Assembly (NCBI GenBank): GCA_905479495.1
Contig: CAJQMR010000005.1
Location: 248,001-312,000 of the forward strand
Reading direction: 5' to 3'
Source of the DNA: an uncultured Anaerolineae bacterium
GTDB taxonomy: Bacteria; Chloroflexota; Anaerolineae; Promineifilales; Promineifilaceae
DNA: 64,000 nucleotides
The notes below the pieces were generated by a model. That model made no database searches. It saw nothing but the letters and a program-made list of their open reading frames with translations, and was not told the origin of the DNA. Below are positions 16,988-25,035 of this stretch, piece by piece. Position numbers and translations under genes: made by a program. How positions within the stretch are numbered: the stretch's first letter is position 1; each line of letters starts with the position of its first letter.

Positions 16988-17236
16988 GGGTGGTCTGGAT
17001 AGTTGGGTTCAATTGTCAGTGACAGGCAACTTTATCCTCACACGCCAGCGGCGTCTGTGTTATCAAGGTATAGTTGCCATAATAGCTGAAAACGTTCAGG
17101 TTCATAATGCGCGTAGGTTAGCATGGGGCGGGGGTTTCGTCAAGATTTCGGAGAAAGCAAAAGCGAGTAATCAGTGAAAAGTGAGAAGTAGAAAGTCTTG
17201 TTCTTTTCACTTATCACCTTTTACTTTTCACTAAAA
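16988..17236 (-). other. Possible structured leader upstream of tyrS
   Basis: Read on the minus strand, this stretch offers several local hairpins: CTGAACGTTTTCAG, a CAGACGCCGCTGGCGTGTG hairpin, and ATAGTTGCC-like arms repeated. It ends in the terminator at 16955-16987. The layout is that of a leader RNA, but the T-box core is not seen. The part from about 17160 to 17232 is instead a tract of repeated AGTGAAAAGTGAGAAG and its complement, a second intergenic repeat family. Confidence 0.35.
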
Positions 17237-18400
17237 TCAAGTCAGTAATATGCGGTGCTTGAGTCCGTTGCCGGTGTTGAAGATGAGGACGCGCTCGTCG
17301 GGAGTGAGCCAATTTTGTTCAACTAAATCTTGCAGCGCCGCGACGGTGGCGGCAGCTTCCAGGGAGACAAACATACCTTCCTGGGAGGCCAGCTGTTTTT
17401 GGGCCTGAATGATACGGCCGTCTGACACAGCAACGGCCGTTCCCCCACTGTCTCGCAGCGCCCGCAGCATCAAACGGCCGCCAATCGCTGCCGGAACGCG
17501 CAGCCCGCCCGCCAGCGTCGCCGCGTTTTCCCAGGTGCCGGTGGCTTCGTCCCCATCGTGGAACGCTTTGACCACCGGAGCACAGCCGTCAGACTGGGCA
17601 GCCACCATGCGCGGGCGCTGGCTGCCAATCCAGCCCAACTGCTCCATCTCGTCGAATGCTTTCCACATGCCAATTAATCCGGTGCCGCCGCCTGTGGGGT
17701 AAATGATCACATCTGGCAATTGCCAATCGAAGGCTGCCGCCAGTTCATACCCCATGATTTTCTTGCCCTCAACACGGTACGGCTCTTTCAGGGTGGAGAC
17801 ATCAAACCAGCCTCCGTCGGCGGCAGCTTCGCCCGCTTTCCGTCCCGCATCGTTAATGAGGCCGTTGACCAAGTGCAGATCGGCACCGCTCATTTGCACT
17901 TCCATAATATTGATCAGCGGGGCGTCGCTGGGCATGTAAACATGGGCCGTGACCCCGGCACGGGCAGCATAAGCGGCCAGTGCCCCCCCGGCATTGCCTG
18001 CTGTAGGGATGACAAACTCTTTTGCCCCCAACTCCAATGCCCGGCTAACGGCCGTTGCCAGCCCCAATGCTTTAAAGCTGCCCGTCGGATTTTGCCCCTC
18101 ATCCTTCATATACAGCTGGCTGAGGCCCAATGTTTGGCCCAGATTGCCTAATTTGAGGATTGGTTTGCCGCCTTCGCCCAGGGTAATGCGGCAGTCAGGA
18201 TCGCTGACGGGCAGCAGTTCGTGAAAGCGCCATAGGCTGGCCGGACGCCGCATGATTTTGTCGCGGTCCAGTTCGTTGCGGGCTTTGGCCAAATCGTAGC
18301 GGGCCAGCAGTGGCTGCCCGGCGTCGCTCAGGCGAATGAGCTGGTTGGCATCGTATTTTTGCCCGGTGAGGGAACATTCGAGGTGGGTGAGGTAAGTCAT
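17237..18400 (-). CDS. thrC: Threonine synthase
   Basis: PLP enzyme that converts O-phosphohomoserine to threonine. It has 387 residues, the short class. The PLP lysine is Lys110 in NPTGSFKALG. The phosphate-binding loop is seen as TAGNAGGA and a second glycine loop as PTGGGTGL. The N-terminal ECSLTG segment corresponds to the Cys-containing start of this family. Family members with a threonine dehydratase or cysteate synthase role exist, but the sequence order here fits threonine synthase best. It stands alone, with the receiver gene about 100 bp upstream on the same strand. The start is the ATG at 18400. Confidence 0.9.
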   Translation of the reverse strand: MTYLTHLECSLTGQKYDANQLIRLSDAGQPLLARYDLAKARNELDRDKIMRRPASLWRFHELLPVSDPDCRITLGEGGKPILKLGNLGQTLGLSQLYMKDEGQNPTGSFKALGLATAVSRALELGAKEFVIPTAGNAGGALAAYAARAGVTAHVYMPSDAPLINIMEVQMSGADLHLVNGLINDAGRKAGEAAADGGWFDVSTLKEPYRVEGKKIMGYELAAAFDWQLPDVIIYPTGGGTGLIGMWKAFDEMEQLGWIGSQRPRMVAAQSDGCAPVVKAFHDGDEATGTWENAATLAGGLRVPAAIGGRLMLRALRDSGGTAVAVSDGRIIQAQKQLASQEGMFVSLEAAATVAALQDLVEQNWLTPDERVLIFNTGNGLKHRILLT

Positions 18401-18411
18401 ATTTTTTTAAC

Positions 18412-18490
18412 GAACCACAAAGGCGCAAAGATTTGAAGTTTCTCGATTAACTCTGCGTTCTCTGCGTCTCTGCGGTTAAAAATCTGTAGA
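18412..18490. repeat. Intergenic CACAAAG/CTGCG-type repeat copy
   Basis: ACCACAAAGGCGCAAAG and CTCTGCGTTCTCTGCGTCTC form an imperfect inverted pair between the receiver gene and thrC. Confidence 0.5.
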
Positions 18491-18498
18491 AGTTGATT

Positions 18499-18921
18499 TC
18501 AGATAAAGGTGTAGGTTTGCGAAGCGGGTTGGGTGGCTACGGCCGTTTCCGTCTCGTTCAAAAAGGTGCGCAGGGTTTGCCGGATTTGGCGCAGGTCAGC
18601 CGGTTTGCGCAAAAAGCCAGCGCAACCTGCGGCCAGAGCGGCCGTTTCTACTTCAACAGAATCATGGGCGGTCAGGGCCACAATCGGAATAGCTTGCAGC
18701 TCGGGCTGCTGCTTGAGCCGTTGGGTCAGCTCAAGGCCATTGATTTCACCTGGCAGATGTAAATCCATGAGGATGAGATCGGGATGATGGGCGACGGCCG
18801 TTTCCCACCCCGTGGCAGCATCAGGCGCGACCAACAGCTGGTGACCCTCAGCGGCAACAAGGCGCTGCACCAGCAAAACATTGTTTGGATTATCTTCTAC
18901 ATACAGGATGTGTTTCGCCAT
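18499..18921 (-). CDS. Single-domain response regulator
   Basis: A stand-alone receiver domain of 140 residues. The acidic pocket is EDN at 9-11, the phospho-acceptor is Asp53 in LMDLHLPG, and the switch residues are Thr84 and Lys106 (RKPAD). No output domain follows; the last ~20 residues are Thr/Ala rich. Such proteins relay phosphate between kinases or bind a partner, as DivK or CheY do. AAGGAG is seven bases before the ATG. No kinase is adjacent, so the partner is unknown. The soluble histidine kinases elsewhere in this window are possible but unproven partners. Confidence 0.9.
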   Translation of the reverse strand: MAKHILYVEDNPNNVLLVQRLVAAEGHQLLVAPDAATGWETAVAHHPDLILMDLHLPGEINGLELTQRLKQQPELQAIPIVALTAHDSVEVETAALAAGCAGFLRKPADLRQIRQTLRTFLNETETAVATQPASQTYTFI

Positions 18922-18939
18922 TGTAGTACTCCTTGGAGG

Positions 18940-19025
18940 GGAAATGACCGCAGAAACGCAGGCAATCAGGGATTGCCGGGCGCGGAGAACAAACAGGGTG
19001 AAGCTGCGTAATCTGCGGTTCTTAT
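18940..19025. repeat. Intergenic CCGCAGA/TCTGCGG repeat copy
   Basis: ACCGCAGAAACGCAGGC and GCGTAATCTGCGGTTCT are the two arms of an imperfect inverted repeat upstream of the receiver gene. Confidence 0.5.
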
Positions 19026-19120
19026 AACGTGCCCATCGTTATGAAGAAAGGTACCAAAGAGCGTAACATGCCTTTTGCATACAAGCTACAAATAGATATT
19101 ATGCGGAACATAGATAAAAT

Positions 19121-20407
19121 CTATGCTCGCTGGGGTTGCATGCGCTGGATGACAATCCAGGCCAGCCCCATAAAAACGGCGCTGAACAGAAAAAGCCAGC
19201 GATAGTTATTGCCGAAACTGTCTACAACCACACCGCCTAATGTTGGCCCCAAAACGGCCGCTGACTGTGATGAAAAGTAGTACAAGCCGGTGTAAGCGCC
19301 AATGCGCCGCTCATCGCCGTGATCATACACCAACGGCAGGCTGTTCACATTAACGCAGGCCCAGAAGATGCCTGCCAGTACCAACACAATGATGAACGTG
19401 ACGGCCCCTTGCACAAGGAAGTAAGCGATGACCAGCAAAAGGGTAAGTCCAGTCAGGCCGACACGAATGATTTGGCGACGGCCGTATTTTGTGCCCAACA
19501 GTCCTGCCGGGACGGCAAACAAAATCAAGCTGATGGTAATAGCCCCCGCGTAGATGGATGCCTTGCCGGGCGAAATATCCAGCGTGAAAACGGCAAACGA
19601 GGAAAGACCAGCTTCCAGGGCATTAAAAGCCATGAACCAGAGCAGGATGCCCAGCAGCACGAGCAGGCCCCCCTTGTCGGGATTGCGCCAGACGGTTTGC
19701 AGATTGGCCAGCACGCCCGGATCGTCCGGTTCTGCCTCATCGCTGATTTTCTCTGGTTCGCGCACGCCCAGCAGGGCTACCAGCGCCGCCGCCAACAGCA
19801 AAACGCCCCCGCCAATAAAAGGTGCCATTCGGCCCAGCTCTGGATCGATGCCGCTGAAATATTCAAACAAAGCCCCGCCGCCAAAGAAAGCCAGCAGGCC
19901 ACCCACGCCGCCCATCAAATTGATGATGCCGTTGGCCTTGCTGCGATCATCTGGCTCGTACAAATCGCCCAGCCAGGCCACAGTCGGTGAGCGGAACAGG
20001 GCCATGCCAAAGTTTGTGATGAGAATGAAGGCCGCGATGGCCACGGCCGTTTGGGCAAACGGTATCAGCGTAAAGCCAACGAGGGCAATGGGCACCCCGA
20101 GTAAAATCCACGGCTTGCGCCGCCCAAAACGGTTCCAGGTGCGGTCGCTTTTGGCCCCCACCCATGGCTGCACAAACACATTGAGCAGGTTGTCCCAGGT
20201 CATGATAAACAGGGCCAGTGCCGGACCCAGGCCAAAGCCGCGCACATCAGTCCCGCCTTCAAAAGCGGGGTTGCCTGCCTGCAAAAAGATGGGAATGTAC
20301 TGGTTAAAAATGGGCCAGATGATGCTGATGCCCAAAAAGCCAAAGCCGACGATAATCGTTTTTTTGTAGTTAAACGGCCGTTCTGTGGCAAGCGTTGTCA
20401 TGTTCAC
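19121..20407 (-). CDS. MFS transporter (GPH/SLC45-like sugar transporter)
   Basis: A 428-residue polytopic protein with about 12 hydrophobic segments. The loop between helices 2 and 3 reads GAKSDRTWNRFGRRKPW, the signature shared by glycoside-pentoside-hexuronide and SLC45 sugar transporters. This suggests cation-coupled sugar uptake; the substrate is unknown. The central loop (about 215-240) is acidic. The gene is divergent from a LysR-type regulator 117 bp away, the classic arrangement for a regulator controlling its neighbour. The start is the ATG at 20407, with AGG-rich sequence just upstream. Confidence 0.87.
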   Translation of the reverse strand: MNMTTLATERPFNYKKTIIVGFGFLGISIIWPIFNQYIPIFLQAGNPAFEGGTDVRGFGLGPALALFIMTWDNLLNVFVQPWVGAKSDRTWNRFGRRKPWILLGVPIALVGFTLIPFAQTAVAIAAFILITNFGMALFRSPTVAWLGDLYEPDDRSKANGIINLMGGVGGLLAFFGGGALFEYFSGIDPELGRMAPFIGGGVLLLAAALVALLGVREPEKISDEAEPDDPGVLANLQTVWRNPDKGGLLVLLGILLWFMAFNALEAGLSSFAVFTLDISPGKASIYAGAITISLILFAVPAGLLGTKYGRRQIIRVGLTGLTLLLVIAYFLVQGAVTFIIVLVLAGIFWACVNVNSLPLVYDHGDERRIGAYTGLYYFSSQSAAVLGPTLGGVVVDSFGNNYRWLFLFSAVFMGLAWIVIQRMQPQRA

Positions 20408-20524
20408 CCTTCCTGAAATGATGAGATAACCGAATCAGTGAGCAGAATGGTATACTACTTTTCAGCAAAACAAAACGTTGAATTTCGCATCACGTTTCAC
20501 GCATCATTCAATTAGGTAAATTGC

Positions 20525-21406
20525 ATGGAAATCAGGCAAATCGAGGCTTTTCTGGCCGTCATTCAAGAGGGAAGTTTTACCAATGCAGCGGCACATCTTA
20601 ATTTGACCCAGCCTTCGCTGAGTGCCCGCATTCAGCAGTTGGAGCAAAGTTTGGGTGGCGAACTGTTTTATCGGGGGCAACGGCCGTTGGCGTTAACGCC
20701 CCTGGGGGACCTGTTTCGCGATTATGCCGAACGGGCCATTGCTATTTTGCAGGCGGGGCAAGAGGCGGTGCAGCTGGCCCAGCAGGGGCAAATTGGTCGG
20801 GTTACAGTTTGCTGTCCCTTTTCCCTGGCGGCTTCATTGATGCCCGAAGTGGTGAAGCAGTTTAGCCAGGCATACCCACAGGCGGAGCTTTATCTGGAGA
20901 CAGGTCATTCTGATTTTGCCATCGACCAGCTGCTGGATGGTGTGGTGAATGTGGCGTTGGCCGCTGCATTTCCTCGCTATGCGGCGCAAACCCAAACGCT
21001 TTTACGCCTGCATGACGAAATGGTTGTTGCGGTGTCGCCCATGCATGAGTTGGTGGGGGCAACGGCCGTAGCCATTTCCCAAATTTGGCATTATCAGCCA
21101 ATTATCATTCATTGGGGGCGGGCGTTTGACGCCTACATTGCCAGCCTGCGCCAGATGAGTGGCGCAGAAGGCGCTGCCGTGCGGGTGCCGCTCGCTGCCG
21201 CCCTGCCGATGGCCCGCCAGCCCCAAACCATCACCTTTTTGCCCCGCCGAGTAACGGCCGTTTTTGGCCTGGTGGAGCTGCCTGTACCTAAATTTAAATT
21301 TGATTGGGATGCCATCGTCGCCACTCGCCCCGGCCGAACGTTGACGCCGCTGGAGCAAGCCTTTGTGGATATGGTAACGGCCGTTTGGCACCAGTCACCG
21401 ATGTAG
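20525..21406 (+). CDS. LysR family transcriptional regulator
   Basis: A 293-residue LysR-type regulator. The N-terminal winged helix-turn-helix (residues 1-60) contains the recognition part AAAHLNLTQPSLSARIQQLE. It is followed by the linker helix and a periplasmic-binding-like effector domain from about 90. It lies divergent from the sugar-type MFS transporter and probably controls it and itself from the shared 117-bp intergenic region, where TATACT occurs at 20451-20456. The effector is unknown. Three ACGGCCGT palindromes fall within the last 350 bases of the gene. Confidence 0.93.
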   Translation: MEIRQIEAFLAVIQEGSFTNAAAHLNLTQPSLSARIQQLEQSLGGELFYRGQRPLALTPLGDLFRDYAERAIAILQAGQEAVQLAQQGQIGRVTVCCPFSLAASLMPEVVKQFSQAYPQAELYLETGHSDFAIDQLLDGVVNVALAAAFPRYAAQTQTLLRLHDEMVVAVSPMHELVGATAVAISQIWHYQPIIIHWGRAFDAYIASLRQMSGAEGAAVRVPLAAALPMARQPQTITFLPRRVTAVFGLVELPVPKFKFDWDAIVATRPGRTLTPLEQAFVDMVTAVWHQSPM

Positions 21407-21454
21407 CTAAACCTTGTGTTTGTTTGGCTTGATAAGTGATTTTGTGAGGAAGCA

Positions 21455-21688
21455 ATGGCCAACTGGGAATTGGAAAGCACAGAAAGTAAGTTAATACAAA
21501 TCATTGAAGAAGCCGTGCAAAATGGTCCTCAAACGATTACAGTAAAAGGCTTTGAAACGGCCGTGATTTTGTCAATTGCTGATTATCGGAGGGTGAAGCC
21601 ACCAAGAGAAAGATTATCAGATTTTTTTAGACGCTCCCCTCTTGCAGAAGTAGACATTGAATTTGATCGAGACCAACATGATTGTTAA
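21455..21688 (+). CDS. Phd/YefM-type antitoxin, apparently without toxin
   Basis: A 77-residue protein with the plan of Phd/YefM antitoxins. It has a helix near the start (LIQIIEEAVQNGP), then QTITVKG and AVILSIADYRRV, and a C-terminal toxin-binding stretch SDFFRRSPLAEVDIEFDRD. This C-terminal form is typical of antitoxins paired with PIN-domain (VapC-like) toxins. The tail stops soon after the ERD-like motif. No toxin gene follows: the next ORF starts 12 bases later and is a DUF427 protein. It is therefore either an orphan regulator or what is left of a toxin-antitoxin pair. Confidence 0.8.
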   Translation: MANWELESTESKLIQIIEEAVQNGPQTITVKGFETAVILSIADYRRVKPPRERLSDFFRRSPLAEVDIEFDRDQHDC

Positions 21689-21699
21689 TTGAGGCACAA

Positions 21700-22194
21700 A
21701 TGAAACCAGAACGAATTGAACCAGGACCGGGACAGGAATCCGTGTGGGATTATCCCAGACCGCCCCGGCTGGAAGAAACCAGCAAGCATATCCAAATTGT
21801 GTTTAACGGCGTGGTTATCGCCGATACACGCCGCGCCAAGCGGGTGCTGGAAACCAGCCACCCACCCAATTACTACATACCGCCGCAGGATATTAAGACG
21901 GAATTTTTGGTGCCCCGCTTTAGCACATCGCTGTGTGAATGGAAGGGGCAGGCACATTATTACGGACTCATGGTGGGTGACAAGCAGATTCCAGTAGCTG
22001 GGTGGTATTACATCGACCCACGTTCGCCGTATGAGGCAATTAAAATGCATGTGGCCTTCTACGCAGAGCCAATGGACGCCTGCACCGTGGATGGCGAGTT
22101 GGTCCGACCGCAGCCCGGCAGCTTTTATGGCGGCTGGATCACCAGCGATGTGGTGGGGCCATTCAAGGGCGAACCGGGTACGGAATTTTGGTAA
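21700..22194 (+). CDS. DUF427 domain protein
   Basis: A 164-residue protein of the DUF427 family. The features seen are HIQIVFNGVVIADT near the start, LETSHPPNYYIP, LCEWKGQAHYY and FYAEPMDA, in the usual order. These proteins are small, cytoplasmic and made of a beta-rich fold; their biochemical role is not established. The ATG at 21700 is preceded by TGAGG at a good distance. A TTG at 21682 would overlap the antitoxin gene. It is probably co-transcribed with the antitoxin. Confidence 0.88.
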   Translation: MKPERIEPGPGQESVWDYPRPPRLEETSKHIQIVFNGVVIADTRRAKRVLETSHPPNYYIPPQDIKTEFLVPRFSTSLCEWKGQAHYYGLMVGDKQIPVAGWYYIDPRSPYEAIKMHVAFYAEPMDACTVDGELVRPQPGSFYGGWITSDVVGPFKGEPGTEFW

Positions 22195-22298
22195 GGGGCA
22201 CAGAGAACACAGAGATTTCGGAGAAAAGAGAGAGGTGAAATGGTAGCGGCACCCTGGCGCTTCGCATAAAATCTGCGTTCATCTGCGAAATCTGTGGA
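22193..22298. repeat. Intergenic CACAGAG/CTGCG repeat copy
   Basis: CACAGAGAACACAGAGATTTCGGAG is followed by AATCTGCGTTCATCTGCGAA and ATCTGTGGATT, filling nearly the whole gap between two convergent genes. It is one of the clearest copies of this family. Confidence 0.65.
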
Positions 22299-24857
22299 TT
22301 AATTCAGTTCGAAGATGAAGGTGCCGTTACGGCCGTAAATCATTGTCGCCCCTGGATTTTTCAGCAGCTCGGCCGGGTCCATCTGCCCACCCCGCGCCCC
22401 AATAAAAATATGGGTCATTCCTTGTTCGCGCAGCCAGGTGGCTGTTTGGGGGGCGCTCCAGTCTGAAATGGTCGCCATTTCCTCATTAAATGCCCGTACA
22501 AAATCAGCTAAGTCTCGATTATAAATGTAATCTGCTGGCGGAGTGCTGCTTTGCCGTCTGGTGAGCGGTACAAGCCAGGCTCCACCATCGCTGCCAGACC
22601 AGGTGCTCCCCAGCCAAAGCCAGCTGTTTACCGCCACCACCGCCTCTTCAGGCAGGGTATCATCTAGCCAGGCCAGCGCCTTGGCGTCGGCTGGTTGAGC
22701 CAGCAAGGTTTGCTCGTTTAAGATGGTGATCTGCTGTTGGAGGCCAAAAAGCGTAACGGCCGTTCCCCCCAGCGCCAGCAACAATATCCCGGCGAGTTGC
22801 AGCGGTTCTGGTCGCTGGCGCAGCCAGCGCCAGAAATAGGCTCCCACGCTGCCCAAAAAGAGCGCCAGCGGCAAAAAAGTGGTGATGTAGTAGCTGTTCA
22901 AATTCACTAGATCAATGCTGGGGAAACCCAAATAATCGCCGGAGAGCGCCAGCAGCAGCAAGCCTGCCCACAGGGCTAAAATGAGCGGAACGGCCGTCCA
23001 ATTCTGCCGCCCTTGCCACACTCGTTGCCAGAGCCAAATGAGTAAAATCGGCAGCAGTAACCCTCCCGCTAACCAGAGAAACAGGCGATCCCAGCCTGCG
23101 GTGTAATAAGCCGTGGGAAAGGCCGTGTAGCCAGGCAATTGCGCCGTGAGCGTTTGACGCGGGGCACTGTTTTGCAGCAGGTAAATGAGCTGCGGGATGA
23201 GCAGGAGTGAACTTGAACCTGCGGCCAGCCAGAGGAAACGGCCGTTTCGCCCCCGACTCCACAGCCAGACCAGCCCGGCAAACGGCACATAAAAAACAAA
23301 CACCCGAAAATGAATGAGGAAAAGTCCCGCGATTAACAACGCGAGCAGCCACCATGTTTTGCGCCACCTGGCTGCTCCGCGCACCAATCGCCATGTCAGC
23401 CCCAATAAAACGGGCATGAGCAGCATGGCCGTGAGCTGTGTGTACCGTCCCCAGGTGGCGTAGTACGCCGGGAAGAAGAGCGGAATCGCCACCAGAAACG
23501 CAGCGAGCAGCCCGGCGCGTCGCTGCCGGGTGAGCAGCCAGCCACCAGCATAAACGGTCAGCGGCAGCAGGGCATTGAGCAGCTGTCCTAGCCCCAGCAG
23601 CAGGCGGGGAATCTGCCAACCGCCCAGCAGCACCAGGCTGCTGCTGATGGTGTGGAAGCCAAAATGGTAAGGAAAACGATCGATGGGGAGAAAGGGCTCG
23701 TAGCCGGTTTGCGTAATGGTTTGGCCCGATTGGCTCATAACGGCCGTAATCAGCCCATGCCGTACGGAATCCACCCACGGCGGAAAGACAATGTCTCGCA
23801 CCGCCAGCAGCCTTACCGCCAGACCCACGAGTAGCAGCCCCACTAAAATCATATGCTCAACGTGTAACCCTTGCCAAACGGAACTTTTTTCTCTTTGCAC
23901 CTTTGCGCCTTTGCGTTGAAAAAGCAAAACCAGCAGCCAGCCACTGACCATTAGAATCCACAAAAGCCAGCTGCTGAAGCGCCCGCCCAACAGCGAGAAT
24001 AGATACCAGACGAGGGGCCAGACGGCCGTTCCCACCCCCAACATCACGCCCAACTTTGCCAGCGGATCGGGCAGCAGGTGGCGGAACGGCCGTAATTGCA
24101 GCAGCAGTGCCCCTGGCAGCAGTAAAAAGAGCAGCGCCAGCAGCATCAAGGCTCCGTTTTGCCACAGGCGTTGACCAAGCAGGTGCAGCCCGTTGGCCCA
24201 GGTAAGTTGATAGCGGCTGGTGAAGTTTAGCTCCTGTACGGCCGTTTCTGGCGATTTGTCACTTAAGGGGCCAGCTTCCAAATTTAGTGTCGTATCTTCT
24301 AGCAGATCGACCGTGTAGCCCCAAACCGTGACCAGGTTATCATCGCTGCCGCTAAGGGTGAGTAGATACGGCCGTCCCGCCGAATTTGGCTGCACGGGAA
24401 AACGCAGCACAAAGGGTTGGTTGTGTTTAACGTGGCGGGTGAGCAGCGACTGGCTGGCCAGTGGGTTGCCTTGTAAATCGGAGAGGGTGAGGGTGAAACG
24501 GCCGTTTTCCTCTGGCTCCGGGTCGCCATTACGTGCCAGCAGCAATTCCAGCTCGCGCAGGCCATCGTGCTGGGCGGTAAAGCGGTAAGTGAGGTGTACA
24601 TCGCCAGCAGGGGCTGAGGGCACCGCGTTGAGCTGCCCTTGCACTACATCGTCGGCCAGAATCGGGCTGGTCATGGGGAGAAGGGTGAACGGCCGTTGCG
24701 GTTCGCCCAGCCTATCCCACAGCAGCACCAGCCCTATGCCCAGCAAAATCGCCAGCCATTTCAGCCACCCACGTGTCTGTCTTCCCCCAATCTCCAATCG
24801 CCAGTCTCCAATCTCAGAAAGTTTATGCCAACAAGGACTGGCAGTCCTGGCTTGCAT
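22299..24857 (-). CDS. Large polytopic membrane protein, possibly GT-C-like
   Basis: An 852-residue protein that I cannot name. A first transmembrane helix (about 33-47) is followed by an extracytoplasmic beta-rich domain of about 170 residues. Then come a dozen or more hydrophobic segments (about 230-690) and a soluble C-terminal domain of about 150 residues. The layout resembles GT-C glycosyltransferases and O-antigen-ligase-like proteins of Chloroflexota, but no catalytic motif is certain. The start is uncertain: the first 30 codons include a GGAGATTGGAGACTGG-type intergenic repeat and no ribosome site is seen, so translation may begin later. The coding region is unusually rich in ACGGCCGT (eleven copies by eye). 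Confidence 0.75.
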   Translation of the reverse strand: MQARTASPCWHKLSEIGDWRLEIGGRQTRGWLKWLAILLGIGLVLLWDRLGEPQRPFTLLPMTSPILADDVVQGQLNAVPSAPAGDVHLTYRFTAQHDGLRELELLLARNGDPEPEENGRFTLTLSDLQGNPLASQSLLTRHVKHNQPFVLRFPVQPNSAGRPYLLTLSGSDDNLVTVWGYTVDLLEDTTLNLEAGPLSDKSPETAVQELNFTSRYQLTWANGLHLLGQRLWQNGALMLLALLFLLLPGALLLQLRPFRHLLPDPLAKLGVMLGVGTAVWPLVWYLFSLLGGRFSSWLLWILMVSGWLLVLLFQRKGAKVQREKSSVWQGLHVEHMILVGLLLVGLAVRLLAVRDIVFPPWVDSVRHGLITAVMSQSGQTITQTGYEPFLPIDRFPYHFGFHTISSSLVLLGGWQIPRLLLGLGQLLNALLPLTVYAGGWLLTRQRRAGLLAAFLVAIPLFFPAYYATWGRYTQLTAMLLMPVLLGLTWRLVRGAARWRKTWWLLALLIAGLFLIHFRVFVFYVPFAGLVWLWSRGRNGRFLWLAAGSSSLLLIPQLIYLLQNSAPRQTLTAQLPGYTAFPTAYYTAGWDRLFLWLAGGLLLPILLIWLWQRVWQGRQNWTAVPLILALWAGLLLLALSGDYLGFPSIDLVNLNSYYITTFLPLALFLGSVGAYFWRWLRQRPEPLQLAGILLLALGGTAVTLFGLQQQITILNEQTLLAQPADAKALAWLDDTLPEEAVVAVNSWLWLGSTWSGSDGGAWLVPLTRRQSSTPPADYIYNRDLADFVRAFNEEMATISDWSAPQTATWLREQGMTHIFIGARGGQMDPAELLKNPGATMIYGRNGTFIFELN
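24783..24823. repeat. TCTCCAATC-type repeat within the 5' end of the membrane protein ORF
   Basis: Repeats of CCAATCTCCAATCGCCAGTCTCCAATCTC, the same family as at 44641-44698 and 63918-63986. Its position at the start of an ORF suggests that the true start codon lies further in. Confidence 0.6.
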
Positions 24858-24871
24858 AATGTCTAGTTAAA

Positions 24872-24904
24872 GAAAAAAGCCGCCCCCAATTTGGAGCGGC
24901 TTTT
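24872..24904 (-). terminator. Terminator of the tRNA gene
   Basis: AAAAGCCGC (24875-24883) and GCGGCTTTT (24896-24904) form a stem that on the minus strand follows the tRNA and ends in a T-run. Confidence 0.88.
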
Positions 24905-24916
24905 GTGTTCCGTGTG

Positions 24917-24990
24917 TGGCGCCAAGTGGATTTGAACCACTGACCTAGGGCTTATGAGTCCCCCGCTCTGACCAACTGAGCTATGGCGCC
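24917..24990 (-). tRNA. tRNA with CAT anticodon (elongator Met, or Ile2)
   Basis: A 74-nt cloverleaf on the minus strand. The acceptor arm is GGCGCCA, the D arm GCTCAGTTGGTCAGAGC, the anticodon loop CTCATAA, and the T arm GTGGTTCAAATCCAC. The discriminator is A and CCA is not encoded. The first base pair and loops are those of an elongator, not an initiator. CAT may be read as Met or, if lysidine-modified, as Ile (AUA); the anticodon stem GGGGA/GCCCT leaves an A-G mismatch next to the loop and does not decide. Confidence 0.93.
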
Positions 24991-25035
24991 AGAAGCGAAC
25001 GGGATTATAACCAACTCTGCCTGCCGTGGCAATAA

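Noticed and set aside
16955..17130. T-box riboswitch for tyrS
   Set aside because: The position fits, but the conserved T-box core was not found on the minus strand; kept only as a possible leader.
19319..20369. Overlapping plus-strand ORFs across the MFS gene (223 and 271 codons)
   Set aside because: Antisense shadows of a hydrophobic membrane gene, with biased composition and no motif.
24917..24990. Initiator tRNA-Met
   Set aside because: The acceptor stem starts with a paired G-C and the anticodon stem lacks the three G-C pairs of initiators; it is an elongator or Ile2 type.
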